From: Candidatus Methylomirabilota bacterium
GTDB taxonomy: Bacteria; Methylomirabilota; Methylomirabilia; Methylomirabilales; JACPAU01
Assembly: GCA_023249205.1 (NCBI GenBank)
Contig: JAHFDC010000040.1
Coordinates: 1 to 6,979, forward strand
DNA length: 6,979 bases
Direction: 5' to 3'
Shown here: positions 1-5,352 of the stretch, in pieces
Numbering within the stretch: the first letter of the stretch is position 1
Layout of the letters: each line of letters starts with the position of its first letter
The notes under the pieces: generated by a model
The model's input: only the letters and a program-made list of their open reading frames with translations
What the model was told of the DNA's origin: nothing
The model's database searches: none
Program-made: the position numbers and the translations under genes

Positions 1-246
1 GATCCTCCCCATCCCGATGGCCACCAGGAGACCGGCCGCCCAGACCCACGGGAAGCCTCCCCCGAGGTACCAGACGACAAACGGGTACGCCGGGGCCGAG
101 AGGGGGAGCACGGATATGGCGAACAGCGTGCCGGTGACGCCGAGGAGGCGGGCGTATCCCGCCACCATCGTGGAGAACAGAACCAGAGCAATCACGATCC
201 ACGAAGCTCCGAACAGGAGCCCCGGGAGGCTCGGCCCGCGCCGCAT
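1..246 (-). CDS. Hypothetical hydrophobic membrane protein, N-terminal 82 residues only (3' end outside the window)
   Basis: An open frame starts at an ATG at 246 and runs off the left edge without a stop. It encodes MRRGPSLPGLLFGASWIVIA and then at least two more hydrophobic stretches. Likely membrane segments are residues about 9-28, 36-58 and 64-80, with a basic N-terminus (MRR). AGGGGA at 259-254 lies 7 nt upstream of the ATG and overlaps the TAG stop of the preceding gene. The intergenic gap is only 11 bp, so the two genes are almost certainly cotranscribed. A GTG directly before the ATG (249-247) is an alternative start. I do not recognise the family. Its position directly after another polytopic membrane protein suggests the two may work together or form a complex, which is inference. 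The real gene should be confirmed with the sequence to the left. Confidence 0.6.
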   Translation of the reverse strand, partial: MRRGPSLPGLLFGASWIVIALVLFSTMVAGYARLLGVTGTLFAISVLPLSAPAYPFVVWYLGGGFPWVWAAGLLVAIGMGRI

Positions 247-257
247 CACGGGATCCC

Positions 258-1097
258 CTACAGGGGGAGGCTCGCGAGGGTCAGCAGGAATCGGCCCAGG
301 ACTTCGCCCAGGAACACGGTGAGCATCGCCACGTAATAGAAGCCGGTGGCCGCCTGCACGTTCGGCAACCGGAGGCAGTCCCGGATGATCAGCGCTACGG
401 TGAGGCTCCCCCCTACCCCCACGCCCAGCCGCAGGATGACCAGGAGGAGATGCTCTTTCAGCCCCACCAGCGCCGATTGCAGGGCCACCCCTCCCTCCAG
501 CCATAGCAACCCTGCCGCTACCACGGGGTAGCAAGCCAGGGCAAGCACCGTCCAGAGGAAGACCCGGCTCAGCCGGTCAATGAGCCGGAGGGGGAGGTGC
601 GGCTCGTTGAGATATCGGTGGCCGAGGAGCATTCCCACGAACGCCAGGCCCAGAATGCCCGCTCCCAGGACCCCGTTCACCAGGCGGAGGGCGAAGCCCA
701 GGGGTCCCAGGCCACTCGTTCCCCCCCAGGCCCCCAGGACGAGCAGCCCGACCCCGATGAGGAGCGCGATTGTCCGAGTGAGGCGTACGCTGCGATGCCC
801 CGCTAGGCTCAGGGAGAGCAGGTGAGCCAGGAGGGCGGCCGCGAAGGCCGCGGCGCCCGGGAGGAGGAGCGCTGTCCCAGAGGCACCCAGGGCGTGGTTG
901 GGAGAGAGCCCCCCGCTCGCCACCCCCGCCGCCCCCAGGACCCAGAGGACGGTTACCTGGACCGCGAGCAGTACGAGAGAACAGGTGGCAAAAAAGCCGC
1001 GCCCAATTGCCGGAAGCGGCACGAGGGTCTGGGCCCAGAGGCCACCGACGGCGAACTGCGTCAGGGCTGCCAGGACGGGCGCCGCAATGCCAGGCAC
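258..1097 (-). CDS. Uncharacterised polytopic membrane protein, about 8 transmembrane helices
   Basis: With a GTG start at 1097 the product is 279 residues and almost wholly hydrophobic. Likely membrane segments fall at about residues 5-25, 34-57, 78-100, 107-125, 137-160, 178-200, 215-238 and 249-275. Notable polar spots are LGHRYLNEPHLP (159-170), KEHLL (214-218) and LPNVQAATGFYYVAML (244-259), the kind of conserved-looking patches expected at a cofactor or interface site. The frame stays open upstream to 1454, but that part overlaps the Rieske gene and is Arg/Pro-rich, so it is not coding. The start at 1097 is chosen because GAAGGG (1108-1103) sits 5 nt upstream and the hydrophobic region begins at once. 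TTG at 1163 or GTG at 1160 are weaker alternatives. It follows the Rieske gene by 112 bp and precedes another membrane protein by 11 bp. The family is not recognised. A role as a membrane partner of the Rieske protein is inference; His160, His167 and His216 could be examined as heme ligands. Confidence 0.72.
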   Translation of the reverse strand: MPGIAAPVLAALTQFAVGGLWAQTLVPLPAIGRGFFATCSLVLLAVQVTVLWVLGAAGVASGGLSPNHALGASGTALLLPGAAAFAAALLAHLLSLSLAGHRSVRLTRTIALLIGVGLLVLGAWGGTSGLGPLGFALRLVNGVLGAGILGLAFVGMLLGHRYLNEPHLPLRLIDRLSRVFLWTVLALACYPVVAAGLLWLEGGVALQSALVGLKEHLLLVILRLGVGVGGSLTVALIIRDCLRLPNVQAATGFYYVAMLTVFLGEVLGRFLLTLASLPL

Positions 1098-1102
1098 GGG
1101 GA

Positions 1103-1108
1103 CCCTTC
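1103..1108 (-). promoter_or_regulatory. Ribosome binding site that decides the membrane-protein start
   Basis: On the minus strand GAAGGG lies 5 nt before the GTG at 1097. It supports that start over the upstream in-frame TTG (1163) and GTG (1160), whose nearest purine-rich run is 12-15 nt away. Confidence 0.5.
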
Positions 1109-1209
1109 GGGGGACCTGCGGGGGGGACGCCCGGCCCCCTGGGAGGGGCGGTGGCGCCACCAAGGCGTGCCCGGCTCCCTTGCCGGGATCGGGCGCAGGC
1201 GCCTGCGGG

Positions 1210-1518
1210 TCAGGGGAGCTCGACGAACAGGTCGCTCCCCTGGACCTTGACGGGGAAAACCTGGATCTTCGCCGCCGGGCTCGTCTTGCAGCCCCCGGTG
1301 GTGACGTCGTACTTCCACCCATGCCATGGGCAGGTGACAACCTTGTCGTCCAAGGAGCCCTCGCCCAGGGGACCACCTCGGTGCAGACACGTATTGTGGA
1401 TGGCGTGGAAGGCGCCCCCCACGTTGAACAGGGCGATGGGCGTCCCCTGTGCATCCACGGTCATGGCCTCGCCCGGCTTCAGATCCGCCGCCTGCGCCAC
1501 CTTCACCATCTTCCCCAT
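1210..1518 (-). CDS. Rieske-type [2Fe-2S] ferredoxin
   Basis: The product is a 102-residue soluble electron carrier consisting of one Rieske domain. The cluster-binding signature is complete: Cys44-x-His46 (CLH) and Cys63-x2-His66 (CPWH), separated by 16 residues, followed by GWKYD. The two Cys bind one iron and the two His the other. The start at 1518 is chosen because GAGGAG (1529-1524) lies 5 nt upstream and MGKMVKVAQAADLKPGE is a typical N-terminus of such ferredoxins. The frame extends to 1650, but that part overlaps the previous gene. There is no signal peptide, TAT motif or membrane anchor, so it should act in the cytoplasm. Its length matches stand-alone Rieske ferredoxins and NirD-like proteins and is too short for a ring-hydroxylating oxygenase alpha subunit. 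No reductase or oxygenase gene is next to it, so its redox partner is unknown. The membrane protein downstream is a candidate partner by context only. Confidence 0.93.
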   Translation of the reverse strand: MGKMVKVAQAADLKPGEAMTVDAQGTPIALFNVGGAFHAIHNTCLHRGGPLGEGSLDDKVVTCPWHGWKYDVTTGGCKTSPAAKIQVFPVKVQGSDLFVELP

Positions 1519-1523
1519 CTCCG

Positions 1524-1529
1524 CTCCTC
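1524..1529 (-). promoter_or_regulatory. Ribosome binding site of the Rieske gene
   Basis: GAGGAG on the minus strand lies 5 nt before the ATG at 1518, in the 20-bp gap after the stop of the preceding gene. It fixes the start of the Rieske gene and excludes the longer open frame up to 1650. Confidence 0.65.
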
Positions 1530-1538
1530 GCTCGATCG

Positions 1539-2396
1539 TCAGTATCGGGTACCCGCCGTCCCGCCTCGCGCTGCCTCCGGATCCCCCCGGATCAACCGGG
1601 TCAGCGCCGGGAGGGACTCTGCCATGCGGGGACCGTACCAGGAGATCCACTTCCCGTCAATGCAGTACACCCGGCCGTCCCGGACCGCCGGCACGGCCGG
1701 GAAGACATGGAACAGGGGGATGTGCTTGGGGCCGAACCGGAACGGCTCGTCGGGCAGCAGGATCACCTCGGGGGCCGCGGCCGCGACTTCCTCGAGCGTG
1801 ACCCGGGGGTACCGCTCGGGCCTCTCGGCCGTGATGTTCTCGGCCCCGCAGGTGACCAGGACATCGTGCACGTAGGTATCCTGGTTGCACCCCATCCAGG
1901 GGTTCTTCCAGATGGGGCAGAAGACCCGGACCGGCGCCCGTCCCGCCCGCAGCGCCGCGACCTCCTTCAGGGCCGCCTCGACCCGGGGCGCCAGCGCCTC
2001 CCCGGCTGCGGGAGCCCCCAGCAGGTTCCCCAGGTCCCGCAGCAGGCCGGCCCCCTCCCCCACCGTCCGAGGATAGATCACGTACACCGGGATGCCGGAA
2101 GCGGCCAGGGCCTCCACGTCGGACTTTCGATTCTCCTCGACGTTGGCGATGACCAGATCGGGCTCCAGGCGCCGGATCAGGCCCAGGTCCGGGTCTTTCT
2201 CACCACCGACCCGGACCTTGCCCGCGACCCCGGCGGGCGGCTCGCTGCAAAAGCGGGTGACGGCGATGAGCCGGTCCCCGGCCCCCAGGGCAAAGCAGAT
2301 CTCGGTGACGCTGGGGATCAGTGAGACGACGCGCTGCGGAGGATGGGGGACCGACACCTCCCGGCCCAGCGCGTCACAGAAGCGCCGCGTCTGCAC
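1539..2396 (-). CDS. BtuF-like helical-backbone metal/cofactor receptor (ABC-type substrate-binding fold), no signal peptide
   Basis: The 285-residue protein matches the periplasmic-binding-protein-like family used for vitamin B12 and iron chelates (BtuF/FepB type). The start DALGREVSVPHPPQRVVSLI (8-27) followed by PSVTE is the classic first strand. The family layout continues with DLGLIRRLEPDLVIA (70-84), a long linking helix (about 112-150), a second lobe and the closing motif GKWISWYGPRMAESLPAL (248-265). The frame begins with GTG at 2396; no other start lies upstream in frame, and the ribosome site is weak, so the exact first residue is uncertain. Unlike transported members, it has no signal peptide or lipobox and contains seven cysteines (7, 34, 50, 160, 170, 183, 245), which suggests a cytoplasmic location. 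No permease or ATPase gene is nearby. It lies 66 bp after a cobalamin-type radical SAM gene and 20 bp before the Rieske gene, so binding of a corrinoid or metal is plausible but not shown. Confidence 0.85.
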   Translation of the reverse strand: MQTRRFCDALGREVSVPHPPQRVVSLIPSVTEICFALGAGDRLIAVTRFCSEPPAGVAGKVRVGGEKDPDLGLIRRLEPDLVIANVEENRKSDVEALAASGIPVYVIYPRTVGEGAGLLRDLGNLLGAPAAGEALAPRVEAALKEVAALRAGRAPVRVFCPIWKNPWMGCNQDTYVHDVLVTCGAENITAERPERYPRVTLEEVAAAAPEVILLPDEPFRFGPKHIPLFHVFPAVPAVRDGRVYCIDGKWISWYGPRMAESLPALTRLIRGDPEAARGGTAGTRY

Positions 2397-2462
2397 GCCC
2401 GTGCCGCCGCCCCATCCTCGTCGGAGACGACCGGCCGGCTGTCTCGCCGAGCACCGGTCCCG

Positions 2463-4556
2463 TTAGGAAGTCTTGACCAGCCCCGGCGGGCTCACGCGCT
2501 GGGCGGCGGGGACCATGACCGCCCCGATCGCCTTGCGGTACGCGTGGCGGAGCCGCCCGATCCGGCGCGTGAAGGTCAGCCCGATGCGCGCGAAGCCGTC
2601 GAACACCCCCCTGTTGTCCTCGTCCAGCGGAAAGTGGACGACCTTCGGGAGCTTGTCCAGCTCCGCGTGCACCCGCTCGTGCAGTTGCTGCAGGATCTGG
2701 TGGAGCTCCTCGCGCCCCTTGCGCACCGAGCCGAGGATGGGCATGACGAGCAGGTCCACCCGGTCGCGCAGGCGGGACAGGGCCGCGGTCGCCACCGGCA
2801 CGACCTCGACGCCAAGCTCGTTCAGGAAGTGGCGGAGGCACTCGCCGACCTTGTCCGTGAGGAACACCTCGGGAACTGCCACCGCGCCTCGCAGGCGTCG
2901 CCCAACCCGGGCCAGCCCCTTCGCGCCGGCGTACAGTTCCTTCTTGAGGTGCTTGACATACTCCTTGTTGAACTCGCCCCTCCACCAGTCCTCGACCGGC
3001 GGGGTCTCGGTGAAGGGGGAGATGTGGCCGACCGCCTCAGGGTCGCCGTGGGTGGCCGTCACGAACTCGTGAAAATGCTTGTGGCCGATCATGTAGGCGA
3101 GGGCGTTGACGAGCTTCTCGGCGGACGGCTCCGACCGCATGGTCTGCCAGAGGGTCTGGAGGAAGAACCGGCGCCGCACCCGGGAGCGGGTCAGCAGGAA
3201 GTACCGGATGAGGTTAGCCGCCACCCGGAGCAGACGCCAGTCGAACTGGCCCGAGGTCCGCCGGCCGGGGCCGCGGCGGGGGCGGAACTGCCGCAGCGCG
3301 TGCACCAGCCGCGCCCCGTAGTTCTCGGACTTGTACAGGGCTCGGACCAGCCAGTTGTAGCCCCGGTGGGCCTCCTCGACGGTCATCAGTTGCGGAACGA
3401 AGTTCAGGTCGGCGGACCCGTGCCCCTGGACCAATGCCGAATCGTACGGGAGGAGCCGACCCTCCTTCTCCAGGCGGGCGTACAGCGGCGTCTTCTCAAT
3501 GGCGGTGAGGACGCCGCAGGTGGTGAACGGAATCCCGGCTTCCATCAGAAAGTCGAGTTGCTCCTGGAAGATCCGGACGTCGTCATGGTCGAAGCCGACG
3601 ATCATGCCGGCCGTGATGATCAGGTTGTGGGACTGGATCTTCCGAACGCTTTCGATCAGCGGCTTGTGAACGTTCTGCCTCTTCTTGGTCTCGACGAGGC
3701 TGTCAATCCGCGGGGACTCGATCCCGACGAAGATGCCCGTGAAGTTCGCCTCGCGCAGCAGCTCGAGCAGGCGCGGCTTCTCCGCGACGTTGATGGTCAT
3801 CTCGGCGGAGAAGTGGAGGGGGAAGCCGTTGGCCCGGCCGAACTCCACCAGAGCATGAAGGAGCTGCTCGGCATACTTCGTGTTGCCGATGAAGTTCGCG
3901 TCCGAGAAGCTGACGTACCTGCCCCCCAGGGCGGTGATGGTCTCGATCTCGGCCAGCACCTGGGGGACCGACTTGAGCCGCGGCACCCGCCCGTCGGTGA
4001 TAATGATGTCGCAGAACTCGCACTGGAAGGGGCAGCCCCGCGTCGTCTGCACGAAGTGGTAGAGGTAGTCTCCCTTCGGGAGCAGGTCGAAGCGAGGCAG
4101 CGGGGACAGGCGCATGTCCACGTTCCCGACCTGCTTGTAGAGCGGCCTGGGCGAGCCGGCCGCGAGGTCGCGGCAGAACTGCGGCCAGGTGATCTCCACT
4201 TCCCCATCGAACACGACGTCGAAGGACCCATCCGCAAAGCGCTCGGGGCAGAGGGTGGGGTAGGGTCCGCCCACGACGGTGAGCTTCCCCCGCCGGCGGA
4301 ACTCGGCGGCAAGCTCCCGGGCCCGCTGGTACTGGACATTCCAGCAGCCGATGGCCACCACGTCCGCATCGGTATCCAGGTCTATGGGGCGGCAGTTCTC
4401 ATCCTGGAGGTCCACCGCGATGTCCGGGGGGGTCATCCCGGCGACCGTCGCCAGGCCGAGCGGCGCCTGCCCGGAGCGGACTCCGATCAACTCGGCGATC
4501 CCCTGGAAGCCCCACAGCGAGCTCGGGAAGCGCGGGTTCACGAAGAGGATCTTCAT
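2463..4556 (-). CDS. Cobalamin-binding-type radical SAM enzyme (DUF4070-like class) with a long C-terminal extension
   Basis: The product is 697 residues. Residues 1-135 form a Rossmann-like B12-binding domain (MKILFVNPRF, VVAIG, VVGGPYPT, FDGEVEITWPQF). Residues about 165-370 are the radical SAM barrel with the [4Fe-4S] motif Cys175-x3-Cys179-x2-Cys182, followed by SFSDANFIGN (216-225) and VGIESPR (277-283). This arrangement resembles the DUF4070 group, which contains the hopanoid methylases HpnP and HpnR and many uncharacterised enzymes. No DxHxxG motif is evident, as is usual in this group, so cobalamin would bind without a protein His ligand. Residues about 380-500 resemble the helical DUF4070 region (ALAYMIGHKHFHEFV, 485-499). 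Residues 520-697 form an unrecognised basic extension with a possible second alpha/beta unit (VPEVFLTD, then VDLLVMPIL). The ATG at 4556 is chosen because it begins the beta strand and has AGGAG 9 nt upstream. The open frame up to 4661 adds only an Arg/Pro-rich leader. The substrate is unknown; methylation is a possibility, and no hopanoid genes are nearby. Confidence 0.9.
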   Translation of the reverse strand: MKILFVNPRFPSSLWGFQGIAELIGVRSGQAPLGLATVAGMTPPDIAVDLQDENCRPIDLDTDADVVAIGCWNVQYQRARELAAEFRRRGKLTVVGGPYPTLCPERFADGSFDVVFDGEVEITWPQFCRDLAAGSPRPLYKQVGNVDMRLSPLPRFDLLPKGDYLYHFVQTTRGCPFQCEFCDIIITDGRVPRLKSVPQVLAEIETITALGGRYVSFSDANFIGNTKYAEQLLHALVEFGRANGFPLHFSAEMTINVAEKPRLLELLREANFTGIFVGIESPRIDSLVETKKRQNVHKPLIESVRKIQSHNLIITAGMIVGFDHDDVRIFQEQLDFLMEAGIPFTTCGVLTAIEKTPLYARLEKEGRLLPYDSALVQGHGSADLNFVPQLMTVEEAHRGYNWLVRALYKSENYGARLVHALRQFRPRRGPGRRTSGQFDWRLLRVAANLIRYFLLTRSRVRRRFFLQTLWQTMRSEPSAEKLVNALAYMIGHKHFHEFVTATHGDPEAVGHISPFTETPPVEDWWRGEFNKEYVKHLKKELYAGAKGLARVGRRLRGAVAVPEVFLTDKVGECLRHFLNELGVEVVPVATAALSRLRDRVDLLVMPILGSVRKGREELHQILQQLHERVHAELDKLPKVVHFPLDEDNRGVFDGFARIGLTFTRRIGRLRHAYRKAIGAVMVPAAQRVSPPGLVKTS

Positions 4557-4565
4557 CGGGGGATT

Positions 4566-4576
4566 CTCCTGAGGAG
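4566..4576. repeat. 11-bp palindrome over the radical SAM ribosome binding site
   Basis: CTCCT-G-AGGAG is a perfect 5-bp dyad around one base. Its minus-strand AGGAG (4570-4566) is the likely ribosome site of the radical SAM gene, 9 nt before the ATG at 4556. A 1-nt loop cannot fold as a hairpin, so this is probably coincidence or a small protein-binding dyad. Confidence 0.35.
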
Positions 4577-4624
4577 TGAAGGAAGGGGGGGCGACTCTCC
4601 CTCTGAGCGCCGTCGGGACCGGAA

Positions 4625-4640
4625 GCACGCCCAGGCGTGC
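4625..4640. repeat. 16-bp inverted repeat (GCACGCC-CA-GGCGTGC)
   Basis: This perfect 7-bp inverted repeat with a 2-bp centre lies 69 bp upstream of the radical SAM start codon. As RNA it would form about a 6-bp stem with a 4-nt loop. The sequence after it on the minus strand is TTCC rather than a T run, so it is not a standard intrinsic terminator. An operator-like dyad is possible. Short GC-rich dyads are common by chance at this base composition. Confidence 0.35.
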
Positions 4641-4797
4641 GAATCGGGCCGGTACGGGCACCAGGAGCCGGGAGTGCGCTCCTCGGCGATCATCCGGCCG
4701 AAACGTTCCCGTGTCCGCCCCCGGCTCATGGTGAAAAGCTCATCGGCAAAGGAAACCCCGTGTGGATGCCTGCGCACGATCGGACGGAATCCCGGGC

Positions 4798-5352
4798 CTA
4801 CGCGGGCACGAGGAGCCCGGAAAACTCCTCCACCGCAAGTTGCTCAACCCACGCCGAGAAACGGTGGTCCCCCTGCCGCCGCTGTGCCGCCTGGTGCGCC
4901 GCGTCCGCCCGGGAGCGGAAGAGGCGCCACAGGAAGTTCACCTGCCCCCCCGGCCGCCGCAGGAAGAAGACCGCGTCCGTGGGGGCGGTGGGCTCCGCCT
5001 CCGGGGTTTCCCCTTCCCGCAGGGCCTGCATGAACTCGACCCCGATGCCGTGGCCGGCCAGGGTGCGGGTCCGCACAGAGTCCGGGGCGGGAAGGTCAGC
5101 CGGATTCCCCGGGTAGCGCTCCAGGCCGAAGAGCGGGACGACCGCCTCGTCTACCTTGTACACGTAGGGGACCTGCACCCCGCACGCATCTAGGAGGGCC
5201 CGCGTCTCGGGGGAAAGCCAGTACAGCCCCGCCTCGAAGACATCCGGCCACAGTTCCACCACCCCGCCGGGCCCCCTCTGACGCACCTGGCGGAGAATCG
5301 CGGGAGCCTGCCTCGTACGGAGACAGAAGAACCAGCGCCGCTCGGCGCCCAT
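4798..5352 (-). CDS. Unrecognised 184-residue protein translationally coupled to mqnC
   Basis: The ATG at 5352 overlaps the mqnC stop in the arrangement TGATG. There is no good ribosome site of its own, so translation probably depends on ribosomes finishing mqnC. The open frame extends upstream to 6609, but that part is a shadow of mqnC. The product begins MGAERRWFFCLRTRQAPAIL and has a compact N-terminal half with WPDVFEAGLYWLSPETRALL (35-54) and YVYKVDEAVVPLFGLERYPG (63-82). A variable acidic/Pro linker follows (about 112-126), then a basic aromatic C-terminal part (VFFLRRPGGQVNFLWRLFRS, 128-147). It has two cysteines (10, 57), no signal peptide and no membrane segment, so it should be cytoplasmic. 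I do not recognise the family. Tight coupling suggests a job related to MqnC or menaquinone synthesis, which is inference from position only. Confidence 0.78.
   Translation of the reverse strand: MGAERRWFFCLRTRQAPAILRQVRQRGPGGVVELWPDVFEAGLYWLSPETRALLDACGVQVPYVYKVDEAVVPLFGLERYPGNPADLPAPDSVRTRTLAGHGIGVEFMQALREGETPEAEPTAPTDAVFFLRRPGGQVNFLWRLFRSRADAAHQAAQRRQGDHRFSAWVEQLAVEEFSGLLVPA

Larger units (their letters stand above)
4557..4797. other. Intergenic region between the mqnC block and the radical SAM block
   Basis: This 241-bp stretch is the longest non-coding part of the window. Reading toward the radical SAM gene it contains the AGGAG ribosome site (4570-4566), two small dyads (listed separately) and the most AT-leaning patch of the region (about 4733-4762). 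I saw no clear -35/-10 pair and no hairpin followed by a T run, so neither a promoter nor an intrinsic terminator can be claimed. A 74-codon frame across it (4777-4553, minus) overlaps the start of the radical SAM gene and has Arg-rich, non-protein-like composition; I treat it as non-coding. Confidence 0.55.

Noticed and set aside
1098..1454. N-terminal extension of the membrane-protein frame up to 1454
   Set aside because: Most of it overlaps the Rieske gene in another frame and is Arg/Ser/Pro-rich; a better start with a ribosome site exists at 1097.
1210..1518. Rieske gene as part of a ring-hydroxylating dioxygenase
   Set aside because: No catalytic alpha or beta subunit or reductase gene is adjacent, and the protein is a single Rieske domain.
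2463..4556. Naming the radical SAM enzyme as hopanoid methylase HpnP or HpnR
   Set aside because: Architecture is similar, but the protein is clearly longer, no hopanoid genes are nearby, and the same architecture occurs in many enzymes of unknown substrate.
4625..4640. Intrinsic terminator after the mqnC block
   Set aside because: The stem is short with a tiny loop and is not followed by a T run on the minus strand.
4557..4661. Longer start for the radical SAM enzyme (35 extra residues)
   Set aside because: The added peptide is Arg/Pro-rich, unlike the family N-terminus; MKILFVNPRF with AGGAG upstream is the expected start.
4553..4777. Small 74-codon minus-strand gene in the intergenic gap
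   Set aside because: It overlaps the start of the radical SAM gene, lacks a clear ribosome site and has an Arg-rich composition without a recognisable motif.
2343..5033. An 896-codon plus-strand open frame antisense to the radical SAM gene
   Set aside because: It mirrors the whole radical SAM gene, is rich in Arg, Gly, Pro, His and Asp with no recognisable domain, and crosses several real gene boundaries. Long antisense frames without stops are expected in GC-rich coding DNA.
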